In this document: positions 18,627 to 29,251 of the stretch, piece by piece | How positions within the stretch are numbered: position 1 is the first letter of the stretch | Layout: each line of letters begins with the position of its first letter | From: Robiginitomaculum sp. | GTDB taxonomy: Bacteria; Pseudomonadota; Alphaproteobacteria; Caulobacterales; Maricaulaceae | NCBI GenBank assembly: GCA_021776675.1 | Contig: JAJFFM010000048.1 | Location: 1-32,135 of the forward strand | Length of the DNA stretch: 32,135 nucleotides | Direction of reading: 5' to 3' | Position numbers and translations under genes: made by a program | The notes under the pieces: generated by a model | Told to the model about the DNA's origin: nothing | What the model saw: only the letters and a program-made list of their open reading frames with translations | Databases searched by the model: none

Positions 18627-19820
18627 ATGATTGATATTAAAGTGCCAAATGTCGGCGAAAGTGTTGCCGAAGTGACTATCGCCGTCTGGATGAAACAGGT
18701 TGGGGATACGGTCAAAAAAGACGAACCGATTGTCGAGCTTGAAACTGATAAAGCGGCACAAGAATTAGTTGCGCCAGAAGACGGTGTGCTTTCGGAAATA
18801 TTGGTACCTGAAGGTGAAAACGCAGAAATCGGTGTGATTATTGCGCGTCTAAAACCTGGTAAGGTGGAAGCAGGCACGGAGCCTGTTGCCGATGTGCCTG
18901 CCGCAAAGACGGAAGTTCCAAAAACGGCAACAGCTAAAGACCCAATGCCGTCCGCTAAACGCGTCATGGCTGAAAAAGGTCTGGATGCTGGCACGATTGC
19001 AGGTAGTGGTAAGGATGGCCGGATTACCAAAGGTGATGCCCTCAAAGCAGAGAAACCCGCGAAAGCTGCCCCTGTACCCGCTCCATCTGCACAAAGAGAT
19101 ACAGGACCCAGAAAAACAGAAGAAAGAGAAGAACGTGTGCGCATGTCGCGTCTGCGCCAAACCATTGCCCGCCGTTTGAAAGATGCGCAGAACACTGCCG
19201 CAATGCTGACCACTTATAATGAAGTGGATATGACCGAGGTCATGGAAATGCGCAAAAAATACAAGCAGGTGTTTATCGACAAACACGGCGTCAAATTAGG
19301 TTTTATGAGCTTCTTTATCAAAGCGTGTGTGACAGCCTTAAAAGACGTGCCGAGCGTAAACGCCGAAATCGACGGTACAGATATCATCTATAAAAATTTC
19401 TATGACATGTCCGTTGCTGTTGGTACCGATAAAGGTCTCGTGGTTCCTGTTCTACGGGATGCGGATCAGCTTTCTATGGCAGGTATCGAAAAAGGTTTGG
19501 GCGCACTGGCCAAAAAAGCCCGTGACGGCGATTTGTCTATGGATGATATGAGTGGGGGTACATTTACTCTGTCTAACGGCGGCGTTTATGGTTCGTTGAT
19601 GTCTTCACCAATCTTGAACCCACCGCAATCCGGCATTCTTGGTATGCACAAAATTGAGAAACGCGCCGTGGTTATAAATGATGAAATTGTTATCCGCCCA
19701 ATGATGTATCTAGCACTGTCCTATGATCACCGTATCGTAGACGGAAAAGGCGCGGTTACATTCTTGGTGCGTGTAAAGGAATGCCTAGAAGACCCAGAGC
19801 GGATGTTGCTGGATTTGTAA
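18627..19820 (+). CDS. sucB: 2-oxoglutarate dehydrogenase E2 (dihydrolipoyl succinyltransferase)
   Basis: Lipoyl domain ([18 protein letters not shown]), peripheral-subunit-binding domain, catalytic [23 protein letters not shown]. Confidence 0.97.
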   Translation: MIDIKVPNVGESVAEVTIAVWMKQVGDTVKKDEPIVELETDKAAQELVAPEDGVLSEILVPEGENAEIGVIIARLKPGKVEAGTEPVADVPAAKTEVPKTATAKDPMPSAKRVMAEKGLDAGTIAGSGKDGRITKGDALKAEKPAKAAPVPAPSAQRDTGPRKTEEREERVRMSRLRQTIARRLKDAQNTAAMLTTYNEVDMTEVMEMRKKYKQVFIDKHGVKLGFMSFFIKACVTALKDVPSVNAEIDGTDIIYKNFYDMSVAVGTDKGLVVPVLRDADQLSMAGIEKGLGALAKKARDGDLSMDDMSGGTFTLSNGGVYGSLMSSPILNPPQSGILGMHKIEKRAVVINDEIVIRPMMYLALSYDHRIVDGKGAVTFLVRVKECLEDPERMLLDL

Positions 19821-19840
19821 TCCCGTTTGCAAAGCAAACC

Positions 19841-20314
19841 TTAGCCCATTAAAAGCGCTTTAACGGCTGCGCCCGCTTTGCCCATATCCATGCGGCCTGC
19901 GTATTCGGATTTTAGCCTGCCCATGATTTTGCCCATGTCTTTAAGGCAGGTGGCGTCTATGTCGTTGACGGCTTTTTTGACGGCCAGTTGTAGCTCTTCG
20001 TCAGTGAGGGACGTTGGCATATATGTTTTGATAACATCAATCTCGCCGCGTTCTCGTTCAGCCAGTTCCGGGCGGCCATTCTCATCATAAATACTGGCAC
20101 TTTCGGTGCGTTGCTTAACCATTTTTGCCAACAGGGACAGGATTTCTCCGTCGTCAATACCACCGGGGTTATCACTAGCGCGAGCCGCTATGTCGCGGTC
20201 TTTAACCGCCGCATTGACCAGCCGTAAAGTTGACAATGTTAATTTGTCTTGGGCTTTCATGGCCGTCTTGATGCCGTCCGTAATGTCTGTTCTTAAGCTC
20301 ATATCCGTATCCAT
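19841..20314 (-). CDS. GatB/YqeY domain-containing protein
   Basis: MSLRTDITDGIKTAMKAQDKLTLSTLRLVNAAVKDRDIAAR...GKIMGRLKSEYAGRMDMGKAGAAVKALL. Confidence 0.93.
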   Translation of the reverse strand: MDTDMSLRTDITDGIKTAMKAQDKLTLSTLRLVNAAVKDRDIAARASDNPGGIDDGEILSLLAKMVKQRTESASIYDENGRPELAERERGEIDVIKTYMPTSLTDEELQLAVKKAVNDIDATCLKDMGKIMGRLKSEYAGRMDMGKAGAAVKALLMG

Positions 20315-20370
20315 AATTCTTTGAAGTGGGGCTTATAGCCGTTAATTTTTGTTTGTGCACCTAAAAATTC

Positions 20371-20399
20371 TTGACCCTTACCGCTCACCTGCCTAACTA
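20371..20399 (+). promoter_or_regulatory. Candidate sigma70-like promoter for carA
   Basis: TTGACC-N17-TAACTA; the -10 match is weak. Confidence 0.3.
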
Positions 20400-20455
20400 G
20401 CGGGTGCATAGATTCTGTGTGCAGTCAAAACAGCGGGCCCAAAGAGCAGGTAAAT

Positions 20456-21628
20456 ATGGTCGAACAGCCGAAAAATCAAGCTTCAATGACAAAAAAGCCT
20501 ACAGGCGTATTGGTACTAGCGAGCGGTGAAGTATTTTACGGCAGCGGCACTGGCGCAACTGGTGATGCACTCGGTGAGGTTTGTTTTAACACCGCCATGA
20601 CCGGATACCAAGAAATCCTAACCGACCCGTCATATGCCCAACAAATCGTCATGTTCACTTTCCCACATATCGGTAATACGGGTACTAATGGCGAGGACGA
20701 AGAAGCCGCTTGCCAAGCCGCGCAAAAAGCAGCGCGCGGAGCGATATTTCGTGAAAACATCACCAAGCCGTCCAATTACCGGGCGGAATCACCGCTAAAT
20801 GAGTGGTTGGTGGAGCGCGGCATTGTTGGCCTCAGCGGCATAGATACACGCGCGCTCACATCCCATATCCGAGAAACAGGCATGCCGAGCGGCGTCATAG
20901 CACATGCCCCAGACGGAGTTTTTGATATCAATGCTCTAACTGCCAAGGCGCGCGGTTGGAACGGATTAGAAAATGCAGATTTAGCCAAGGATGTTGGCAC
21001 TAAAGATAGTTATAAATGGGACGAGACGGGTTGGCAGTGGTCAGATGGTTTTGGCAAATTGGATAAAGCTGCGAAACATGTAGTGGTGATAGATTACGGC
21101 ACTAAACGAAATATTTTGCGCTGTCTGGCCGATGCAGGTATGCGTGCAACGGTCGTGCCTGCTGATATGTCCGCTGCAGATATTCTCGCTTACCACCCAG
21201 ACGGCATTGTCCTGTCGAACGGTCCCGGCGATCCGGCCGCTACGGGTGAATATGCGATACCTATTGTTCAAGAATTAATCGACAGCGAATTGCCAGTATT
21301 TGGTATTTGTTTAGGGCACCAAATCATGGCGTTAGCGCTGGGTGCGAAAACCATAAAAATGCCGCAGGGCCATCACGGTGCTAATCATCCTGTTATGGAC
21401 TATGATACCGGTAAAGTTGAAATAGTCTCCATGAACCACGGTTTTGCCGTTGACGGTGCTAGCCTCCCTAATGGTGTGGTAGAAACGCATAAATCATTAT
21501 TCGATGGTAGCAATTGCGGACTGCGCCTCAAAGATCGTCCAGTGTTCTCCGTGCAACACCACCCAGAAGCTAGTCCGGGTCCGAGAGATAGTTTTTATAT
21601 CTTTGAGCGTTTTGCGGGCCAATTATAA
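20456..21628 (+). CDS. carA: Carbamoyl-phosphate synthase small subunit
   Basis: [96 protein letters not shown] at 20456 preferred over 20417 because GAGCAGG lies upstream. Confidence 0.97.
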   Translation: MVEQPKNQASMTKKPTGVLVLASGEVFYGSGTGATGDALGEVCFNTAMTGYQEILTDPSYAQQIVMFTFPHIGNTGTNGEDEEAACQAAQKAARGAIFRENITKPSNYRAESPLNEWLVERGIVGLSGIDTRALTSHIRETGMPSGVIAHAPDGVFDINALTAKARGWNGLENADLAKDVGTKDSYKWDETGWQWSDGFGKLDKAAKHVVVIDYGTKRNILRCLADAGMRATVVPADMSAADILAYHPDGIVLSNGPGDPAATGEYAIPIVQELIDSELPVFGICLGHQIMALALGAKTIKMPQGHHGANHPVMDYDTGKVEIVSMNHGFAVDGASLPNGVVETHKSLFDGSNCGLRLKDRPVFSVQHHPEASPGPRDSFYIFERFAGQL

Positions 21629-21644
21629 CCGTCTTCTTTGCGGT

Positions 21645-22493
21645 TTAGCTCTGTGTGATAGTAATATCCCTTAACTTGACCACAGCTTTGAAAAAGCTGA
21701 TTTTGTAAGTCAATTTCACGGGAATATACAGGCCCACATCCTCATTTTTACTCAAATAAGCTATGACAGGCGTGCTGGCTTCTTCCTCGCTGGGAAGGTC
21801 TTCCGGATCAAAGCCTGACACGGGCACATAATAAATTTTACACCTAATGGTCTCACCTTTGAAGCCTTTTTGTTTGATCTTTTTTGAACCTGCCCGTTCT
21901 AGGCGTAAGAGATAATGCTGTTTGGAATCAAATACTGGTACGGAACCCGTGCATGGTTCGTCGGTAAATTTGAAGCCGCGCATGGCCATGTCCAAAACCG
22001 CAGAAAGGGTATCGTCGCTCTCAAATCTTTGCTTCTTTGTTGCGGGAGGTTTACCTTGAGAGCCAAGGGGTGGCACAATAATGATATCAAGGGTGTCTGG
22101 GCCGTAATTCATTTCGACACGGCGATTTTTCTTATCCGTGTTTTGCTGAATATGTTGAATGGGGTACAAACGATCGTCGGTGATGCGGCCCGTAGTGGTT
22201 GCCCAAATTTGAAATTTCTTGAGAAATGCGCCGACACCGGACGTGTATAAATCGGCGCGAATTGCATAGGCATCGTGGGTTAAGGAGCCAGAAACATTGA
22301 CCTTAATAACACGCAGGCCAAATACATATCCCTTTAGCTTAGCGGTAATTTTTGTCGTGCTAGATGTTGCCGTTTCGGCAGATGTTTTATTTGGTGCCTC
22401 AACTTGCTGTGCAGCAGATGTCATAGGCGTGCTCAGGCATATGAAAATGAGGCCAGCACTTGCCAGTATGTTTTTTGTCTTTATCAATTTCAT
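21645..22493 (-). CDS. DUF3108-family exported protein
   Basis: Signal peptide; KLKGYVFGLRVIKVNVSG..YAIRADLYTSGVGAFLKKF..; RCKIYYVPVSGF; C-terminal KLTYKISFFKAVVKL. Confidence 0.65.
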   Translation of the reverse strand: MKLIKTKNILASAGLIFICLSTPMTSAAQQVEAPNKTSAETATSSTTKITAKLKGYVFGLRVIKVNVSGSLTHDAYAIRADLYTSGVGAFLKKFQIWATTTGRITDDRLYPIQHIQQNTDKKNRRVEMNYGPDTLDIIIVPPLGSQGKPPATKKQRFESDDTLSAVLDMAMRGFKFTDEPCTGSVPVFDSKQHYLLRLERAGSKKIKQKGFKGETIRCKIYYVPVSGFDPEDLPSEEEASTPVIAYLSKNEDVGLYIPVKLTYKISFFKAVVKLRDITITQS

Positions 22494-22637
22494 ATTGTTC
22501 TCCTTCAGCCCTTATATATGCGGCCTAATTTGAGAAACACATGAATATAACAGCAAATAACGTGAAACCTTGGTAAGATAATATGTTGACAAGGCGGCTG
22601 AATAACCACCAATTTTATGACCTAATTAGTGACCTAT

Positions 22638-24401
22638 TTAATGGCCCATGCGCACTAAACGTCCAGGTCTTGCTTCTGTCACTTCATCGTTATTGATAAC
22701 GGCCTGCCCTGCAACCAAAGTCATTTTGTAACCGTTTACAGGTTGTAGCAAACGCTGACCACCTGCTGGTAAATCTTTGACCATTGTTGGGACTTTTAAC
22801 TCCAAATTGTCATAATCAATAATATTGATGTCTGCTTTTAAGCCGACCTTAATCCGGCCTCTGTCGCTTAATCCCAAGAAATCAGCAGAGTCGGCACTGA
22901 GCATTTGGACGGCTCGGGCGAGGCTTATTTTTTTACTGGTGCGGTCTCGTGTCCAATGGGACAGCAAATAGGTTGGGAAACTGGCATCGCAAATATACCC
23001 CACATGGGCGCCGCCGTCCGTCAGACCGGGCAATGCAAGAGGATGGGTCATCATGGTGTGAACGGCATCATAATTCATATCGGTGTAATTATAAATCGGG
23101 AAGTAAATCAGCGCTTTGCCGTCCTGTTCAAGCATCCAATCATAGAGAACGGACCAGACGGTTTCGCCTTTACGCTGAGCTTCTGCATGAGCGGAGCTTT
23201 CATAACCTTGTTCATAATTAGCCTTGCCCGAGCCATCTGGAGACAGTTTAAACATTTTGGCAGACACCATTTCCGTCAGGGCAATCATGGTGTCCGTCAT
23301 GGGCGGCACGCCGTTTTTACCAGCAAGCTTAACCGGCGTCTCGGCCAGCATTTTATCCTTTAATGCATGGTCACGCATTTTTTCTACGCGCTGTTCGAAT
23401 GATAAATTTGCAATTTCAATATAGCTTGGGAATGCCATCAAAGGATGGAAGGTGGATTGCAGGCCAAGGAACAGACCAATGCCGCGCGGTGCTGCTTGCA
23501 GGCGCAGATCAACACCGTCTTTTTGCAAATCTTCGGCTCGGGCAATAATCTTTCGCCAATGATCCGGTACAAGGTCGCGCTGCATTAATGTCATGCTGGC
23601 TTTGTGACCTGGAGCCGCGCGAAAATAGGTTTCTAAAATATCAAACTCTTGGTCGAATTGATCGCCGGGTCGTTCTTGGTCAAAATCATTGACCGCATGC
23701 AAGACACCGTAATCAAGTCCGTTAAATGCGCTGGCAATACCGGCAAGTTCTGACGGGTGTGCTTCGCTGGTCGGTGTCCAGTCGCCATCTGATGTGCGGT
23801 GGGCGTCTGAACGTCCGGTGGAAAATCCAACGGCACCCGCCTCCAAAGCTTCGCGGGTCAATTTACGCATCTCACCTATGTCAGCCTTCGTAGCTTGTTG
23901 ATCAAATACGGCACGGTCGCCCATGACGAAAACCCGCAGGGGATCATGGGGCATCATGGCTAGGAAATCTATGGTATGCGGGATAGCATCCAATGCATCC
24001 ATATATTCAGGAAAACTCTCCCAGTCCCATGTCAAACCTTCGGCCAATGCTGTGCCCGGAATATCTTCAACCCCTTCCATCAAGCGGATTAATTTATCAT
24101 GGTCATCTTTGCGGCACGGCGCAAAACCAACACCGCAATTGCCCATAATAATGGTCGTAACGCCGTGATTGACAGAAGGTTTCATTTCTTGATCCCAAGA
24201 AATTTGGCCGTCGTAATGCGTGTGTAAATCGATATAACCTGGCGTGACAATCATACCTTTGGCATCAATAGTTTTTTCAGCCCTATCCAAATTTTCACCG
24301 ATGTTAGCAATGACGCCGTCCTTAATGCCAATATCAGCTGCATATGCTGTGCCGCCGTCGCCGTCATAAATAAGTCCGTCCTTAATTTTAACATCAAACA
24401 T
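22638..24401 (-). CDS. Amidohydrolase family protein, N-acyl-D-amino-acid deacylase-like
   Basis: GMIVTPGYIDLHTHYDGQISWD, TTIIMGNCGVGFAP, LTDGGAHVGYICDASFPTYLLSHWTRDR. Confidence 0.88.
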   Translation of the reverse strand: MFDVKIKDGLIYDGDGGTAYAADIGIKDGVIANIGENLDRAEKTIDAKGMIVTPGYIDLHTHYDGQISWDQEMKPSVNHGVTTIIMGNCGVGFAPCRKDDHDKLIRLMEGVEDIPGTALAEGLTWDWESFPEYMDALDAIPHTIDFLAMMPHDPLRVFVMGDRAVFDQQATKADIGEMRKLTREALEAGAVGFSTGRSDAHRTSDGDWTPTSEAHPSELAGIASAFNGLDYGVLHAVNDFDQERPGDQFDQEFDILETYFRAAPGHKASMTLMQRDLVPDHWRKIIARAEDLQKDGVDLRLQAAPRGIGLFLGLQSTFHPLMAFPSYIEIANLSFEQRVEKMRDHALKDKMLAETPVKLAGKNGVPPMTDTMIALTEMVSAKMFKLSPDGSGKANYEQGYESSAHAEAQRKGETVWSVLYDWMLEQDGKALIYFPIYNYTDMNYDAVHTMMTHPLALPGLTDGGAHVGYICDASFPTYLLSHWTRDRTSKKISLARAVQMLSADSADFLGLSDRGRIKVGLKADINIIDYDNLELKVPTMVKDLPAGGQRLLQPVNGYKMTLVAGQAVINNDEVTEARPGRLVRMGH

Positions 24402-25338
24402 CTATTGTATTTCCTTCTTTTTTACTTTGTTTTTTGTCCGCTCGCCTAAAAAGGCCAACCATTGTCCATCCGCCGATTAAATGCCACAAACCCCACATGC
24501 CGACTAGAACTGCTGCGCCCCCAAGCCCATCTAATTGGGTCACCAAAATTACAAAACCAAGGGCTGAATTTTGAATGCCAACCTCAAAGGTCAAAGCGCG
24601 TCTTGTCGGTATATCTGCACGTGTCAATAAACCACTTAAATATCCAAGTGCCAAGGCGCAAGCATTATGAATGACCACCAAAGGGATAACCAGTCCAGCC
24701 GTCAGCGGAATGAGTTCACGGTATTTATAAAACCCGATAACTATCACTACCATCATCACTATTACAGCACTAATGGCCAGCGGTTTTCGGATTTTTGCCG
24801 CTAGGGCAGGTGCCTTAAATGCGACCAACATACCGAGAACAATTGGCAGGGCTAGAATGAAAAGCGTTTGTAATAAAAATGCACCAACATCAAAATTAAT
24901 GCTGGTCAATAGCGCACGGGTTGGTGGATATAGAGACAACCAAAATAAAATTGATACGGGCGTGATAAATGCAGCCGCAAGGCTAGAGGTTGCCGTCATA
25001 GAGACTGATAGAGCCGTATTGGCACGCCCGAACATAGACATGATATTGGAGATATTCCCGCCGGGGCAACAGGCAACTAATATCATGCCCAATGCAAGGC
25101 TAGGCAGAGGATTGAGCATATAAACCAGTCCGAGCGTGAGCAGGGGAAGGCCAATAATTTGTGCGAATACGCCCGCTAGATAATGTTTGGGGTCAGTTTT
25201 GAAAAATGAAAATTGATCAGGCTTTAAGCCTAATGCAACAGCAAACATCATCAACGCTAACATTAAGGCCAGAACGGTTTCCCAAGGTCCTCCCATATCC
25301 AGATTGATATTATTAAGTACCTCTACGTCCATGTTCAT
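24394..25338 (-). CDS. Bile acid:sodium symporter (BASS) family transporter
   Basis: Multi-TM; MMFAVALGLKPDQF, LVACCPGGNISNIMSMFGRANTALSVSMTATSSLAA, EVGIQNSALGFVI. Confidence 0.88.
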   Translation of the reverse strand: MNMDVEVLNNINLDMGGPWETVLALMLALMMFAVALGLKPDQFSFFKTDPKHYLAGVFAQIIGLPLLTLGLVYMLNPLPSLALGMILVACCPGGNISNIMSMFGRANTALSVSMTATSSLAAAFITPVSILFWLSLYPPTRALLTSINFDVGAFLLQTLFILALPIVLGMLVAFKAPALAAKIRKPLAISAVIVMMVVIVIGFYKYRELIPLTAGLVIPLVVIHNACALALGYLSGLLTRADIPTRRALTFEVGIQNSALGFVILVTQLDGLGGAAVLVGMWGLWHLIGGWTMVGLFRRADKKQSKKEGNTIDV

Positions 25339-25403
25339 CCTATCTCAACCCTTGAAAAAGCGAGCTTAGCCCATCGTTTGTCTGCGGGAAATAGCTATTA
25401 TTT

Positions 25404-25437
25404 TTTACCTATAAACAAACTTTACCTATAAACAAAC
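25404..25437. repeat. Perfect 17-bp tandem duplication
   Basis: TTTACCTATAAACAAAC twice, head to tail. Confidence 0.95.
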
Positions 25438-25556
25438 AAGGGGGGGTGAGTTGATAAAAGTGTCACAGCTTTTCTGTATCTAGCTTAAAATGACATAGAT
25501 ATACGCGTTCTACAAACTGAGAACTATGCTAGATATTTGAACAAATTTGGTGTTAG

Positions 25557-26495
25557 CTAGCCGCGGGCTACACGTCTCTTACGGCGACGTGGTTCGGTTT
25601 GGACTTCCCCCTCAACCTCAAGGTCTAAATTGCGCCATGCTTTGACATGTTCTCGAACAGATTTTGAGTAACGACCCTTAGGTTTCAACACGCCCGCCGG
25701 TTTGCCGGTATTAATGGCTATGCGCAATGTCTCATCATCAACACTAATTTGCGAACAGGTCTCCCTCTCTAGTACTTTATGTACGTCTCGCAGACTGAGA
25801 CCACCGCTCAATGGGCGCCTCTCATATTTATTTATGATGATGTCGGGTAAGTTGTCGAGAGACATAGCCTCACTAATATCTTCGGCTAATTTTTTGGCAA
25901 GATGCAAAGCGGGTACACGGGATTCAACTACCAACGCAAATTTATCTGCCGCCCCAATAACCGCTTGCGTCCATGTGCGCCACATGGGCGGCACATCGAG
26001 AATGACAAAATCAAATTGGCTGCTAAGGACGTCTAATAGCGATAACAACGCATTTGTAGATAGGAGATCATTGCCGCCCATCTGTGAACCAGCACTCAGT
26101 AATGATAGGTTTGTGTTAATTGGCCGAATAAAGGTCTCGGCCAAATTTTCGTCCATACGGCCTTCCGTTTCGTTGAGCTCGTCCAAGCTTATGCTTGGCT
26201 CTGTGTCAAGATAGGCCGCACAATCACCGCGTTCAAAATCCAGATCCACCAAAAGCACTTTTGCTAATTCGCCGTCTGTTTCCATGGAAGACAATTCCCA
26301 AGCGGTTTGCACAGCAAGGCTAGTGACACCTGCACCGCCAACGACGCCAAGATATGCCCATATTTTGGCTTCCTTTGGCGTGTTAGTTTCATCACTCTGA
26401 GGATTTTCAGAGCCAGGTGAGGGAGTAGGTATGTCCATTTCATCTTCTGCAATCATGTGCAATTCCAAAATATTATTTTCGGCAATGTTGTCCAT
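25557..26495 (-). CDS. cpaE: Tad pilus assembly ATPase-like protein, CpaE/TadZ family
   Basis: AKIWAYLGVVGGAGVTSLAVQTAWEL (atypical Walker A), KVLLVDLDFERGDCAAYLDTEPSISLDEL, FDFVILDVPPMWRTWT; downstream of cpaB/cpaC. Confidence 0.8.
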   Translation of the reverse strand: MDNIAENNILELHMIAEDEMDIPTPSPGSENPQSDETNTPKEAKIWAYLGVVGGAGVTSLAVQTAWELSSMETDGELAKVLLVDLDFERGDCAAYLDTEPSISLDELNETEGRMDENLAETFIRPINTNLSLLSAGSQMGGNDLLSTNALLSLLDVLSSQFDFVILDVPPMWRTWTQAVIGAADKFALVVESRVPALHLAKKLAEDISEAMSLDNLPDIIINKYERRPLSGGLSLRDVHKVLERETCSQISVDDETLRIAINTGKPAGVLKPKGRYSKSVREHVKAWRNLDLEVEGEVQTEPRRRKRRVARG

Positions 26496-26780
26496 TTAGT
26501 TACCGCTATTTTCTTGATTGATGGCAATCGGGTCTTTTACAGTACCTTCGCGGTAATTTTTAAGGGCTAAAGCTGCCCGGTTAGGGTCGGACGGAATATA
26601 GGTATTTGCTTTTTGCGCAAGTGTAGGCTCAACGGCATGGGCCTGAGCATTTGCTTTAACGGCACTTCCAAAATTTGCGTCCAAACGACCTTCAAGCGCA
26701 GGTTTTGCTGAAACGCATCCACTTAACACCAAGAGGCTTAGCGCAGCAAAAGCGATAGTTTTTGTATTTTTGATAATCAT
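26496..26780 (-). CDS. Small putative lipoprotein at the cpaD position
   Basis: 94 aa with lipobox LVLSGC; directly abuts cpaE. Confidence 0.6.
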   Translation of the reverse strand: MIIKNTKTIAFAALSLLVLSGCVSAKPALEGRLDANFGSAVKANAQAHAVEPTLAQKANTYIPSDPNRAALALKNYREGTVKDPIAINQENSGN

Positions 26781-26789
26781 TGTATTTCC

Positions 26790-28274
26790 CTAATTAATGA
26801 CATGGCCATAGCGTGCAGATAGACCGGCGGTGGCTTGGGTTTTTGCAGGTTTTTCAGCCAATTCTTCATCGCCATTCTGGGTGTTCTGTGCCTGACTATT
26901 ATGTTCTTGGTCTTCTTGTGCAAGGAGATGTTGGCGTGCCCCCGTAGAAGTTAGCGGGTCGCTCAAGAAAAAACCTTCATCGCCCGGACTGAATTTATGA
27001 TCCAAAGGTGTAGAGAGCATGCTGATATCAGAGACGGGTTGCACTAACTTTGGTGTAACAATGATAACTAGCTCGGTTTCATTGTTTTTGAAACGCGTAG
27101 ATTTAAACAATGTACCGATTATAGGTATATCTCCAAGCCACGGCACTTGCGCTTTTCTGTTGGTTTCTGTGTTTTGTAACAAACCGGCAATGGCAAAACT
27201 TTGCGAATTACGCAGCTCAACCGTTGTATCCGCGCGGCGAATGGTTAGGCCGGGAACCTCAACGCCGCCGACCCTTACGGAATTTGTCGGGTCCAATTGG
27301 CTCACTTCCGGCTTAACTTTCAAATTGATAAGACCGTCGTCTAAAACTGTTGGCGTAAAGGCTAATCCTACACCAAATTGACGATATGTGATAGTAACTT
27401 CGCCGTTTTGCCCTGAGATCGGAATAGGAAATTCACCGCCCGCTAGAAAGCTAGCCGTCTCGCCGGACATAGATATAAGATTTGGCTCGGCTAGAGTGCG
27501 AATAGTGCCGTTTTCTTCTAGAGCATCGATTTGAACATCGATATTAGTTGGCCCGAACGAATCTTGTAAAAGTGCCGATGCAGCAGAACTACCGCCAATA
27601 CTACCAACACCGCTTGAGAATGAAAATTGTCCTGCTTGTTGTATGAGAAGACCAACACCTAACTCTTTAATTGCTGAGCGGGTGGCTTCTACAAAACGAA
27701 CTTCCAACATAACCTGATGACTGTCGCGAATAATGAGCCCGTTAGTCACATCTTGCTCACTTGAGAAAGCTTGTGCAATTTTTTCGGCCTGTTCGGAAAC
27801 TCGTGAATTGGTTACATCACCTGACAAATACATTTTACCGGCAAGACGACGGACTTCGATTTTCTCTTTTGGAAAGGTTTCAAACAAGCTTTTTTTCAAG
27901 CCCTGAATATCTAAATTTACCTCAACATTTACGACGTCCATAAGACGTTTGTTGTTGTCATAAATCATGACGCTGGTTTTGCCGCGTGTCTTGCCTGTCA
28001 CCAAGAAAGAACGGTTGGTGAGGATAACCACATCAGCAATACTGCTTTCTGCGACACGCACTTCTGAAAACGGCGTGTCAGATTTAAGCGTAATATTCCC
28101 GTCTTTAACCACTTTGGCGTTAACAGATACACTTTCTACGCTGGCCTCAACCCATGCCTTGGCATTGGCCGGAATATTGATCGCCATAAACACAGCTAAC
28201 AGGGTAGATGACAGCAAAGTTTTACTGATGCTCGCTGGTTTGGTGCTTGCTGGTTTCTTTAAAGAATATCTCAT
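26790..28274 (-). CDS. cpaC: Tad/type II secretin, CpaC/RcpA family
   Basis: BON-like N-terminus; GEFPIPISGQNGEVTITYRQFGVGLAFTPTVLDDGLINLKVKPEVSQLD; PWLGDIPIIGTLFKSTRFKNNETELVIIVTPKLVQPV. Confidence 0.95.
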   Translation of the reverse strand: MRYSLKKPASTKPASISKTLLSSTLLAVFMAINIPANAKAWVEASVESVSVNAKVVKDGNITLKSDTPFSEVRVAESSIADVVILTNRSFLVTGKTRGKTSVMIYDNNKRLMDVVNVEVNLDIQGLKKSLFETFPKEKIEVRRLAGKMYLSGDVTNSRVSEQAEKIAQAFSSEQDVTNGLIIRDSHQVMLEVRFVEATRSAIKELGVGLLIQQAGQFSFSSGVGSIGGSSAASALLQDSFGPTNIDVQIDALEENGTIRTLAEPNLISMSGETASFLAGGEFPIPISGQNGEVTITYRQFGVGLAFTPTVLDDGLINLKVKPEVSQLDPTNSVRVGGVEVPGLTIRRADTTVELRNSQSFAIAGLLQNTETNRKAQVPWLGDIPIIGTLFKSTRFKNNETELVIIVTPKLVQPVSDISMLSTPLDHKFSPGDEGFFLSDPLTSTGARQHLLAQEDQEHNSQAQNTQNGDEELAEKPAKTQATAGLSARYGHVIN

Positions 28275-29251
28275 TATTGTGTACCCCCGGCGAGTTTTTG
28301 TAATTTTGGCTGTTCGCGGTAAACTTTAACCAGACGAGGTTCACCATTACGAACGACAACGACTTGTGCCGTCTGGTTTTTTGGTTTTGGTTTTGCCGTA
28401 CGCACAGAACGGCGCGGCTTCGGTTTGCCAGTAAGTTTAGCACTTTGCGTAAGGTCTTTTTCCTGCAGTGTCCTTGCAACCAATTTTTGGTTAGTGCCAG
28501 CAGAACGAATAGCAAGGGATAATGTGCCGACAGATTTACCCAGAGCTAGCTTTTGTGCCTGTTCTGGCGTCACTTCTAATGTGATGGTTTTTGCCAATGC
28601 AGGTGCATCACTACCCGTTCCGAAAACTTGGTCAGCACCTAGAACTTTGATATCTTGTAATAAAATTGCGGAAGAAAATGCTAATTTGTTGCCACCGCCC
28701 GGTTTTTGTTTGGCATAGCGTTTTATATTGGCAGGTTCTATTTCGCGGGTCAGCAATACATCTACATAATCATCAGGTCTGACAAACCCCGCTACACCCG
28801 AGACATCATTGACCCGAATTGATACGGCGCGCATATTGTCGCTCAGCTTTGCGGAAAGGGATGCCCTTCCACCCGGAGCACTTAGTTTAAAAGCTAAAAT
28901 TGGCTCACCCTGTGCTATCGGTGTTAGAACTACTGATGGGTTATTTGGCTCCAAAAATAAGGTCTCGTAAGATTTATAACTGCCTTTGGGAACAGATTTG
29001 GCAGGAAACGGCACAAGATTGACGGACTGCTCGGTCAAGGGTGTGCCCGGCATTAACTTCATATCTGCAACCATAACAGAAACGGTTTTGAGTTTTGCTG
29101 TTTGCTTCGGAGTTTTGACAGCTTCGGCCCGTGCCTGCTCATATTGCGTAGTGATGGCAGTATTGATAAAGCCCCGCGCTAACACAATTGCTAAAACGCC
29201 AAAAGCCGCGGACGCACCTAACGTAATTATAGTACCTTTTCTCACACTCAT
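28274..29251 (-). CDS. cpaB: Flp pilus assembly protein CpaB (SAF/RcpC domain)
   Basis: VMVADMKLMPGTPLTEQSVNLVPFPAKSVPKGSY; SDNMRAVSIRVNDVSGVAGFVRPDDYVDVLLTRE; ILLQDIKVLGAD; TLEVTPEQAQKLALG. Confidence 0.94.
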   Translation of the reverse strand: MSVRKGTIITLGASAAFGVLAIVLARGFINTAITTQYEQARAEAVKTPKQTAKLKTVSVMVADMKLMPGTPLTEQSVNLVPFPAKSVPKGSYKSYETLFLEPNNPSVVLTPIAQGEPILAFKLSAPGGRASLSAKLSDNMRAVSIRVNDVSGVAGFVRPDDYVDVLLTREIEPANIKRYAKQKPGGGNKLAFSSAILLQDIKVLGADQVFGTGSDAPALAKTITLEVTPEQAQKLALGKSVGTLSLAIRSAGTNQKLVARTLQEKDLTQSAKLTGKPKPRRSVRTAKPKPKNQTAQVVVVRNGEPRLVKVYREQPKLQKLAGGTQ

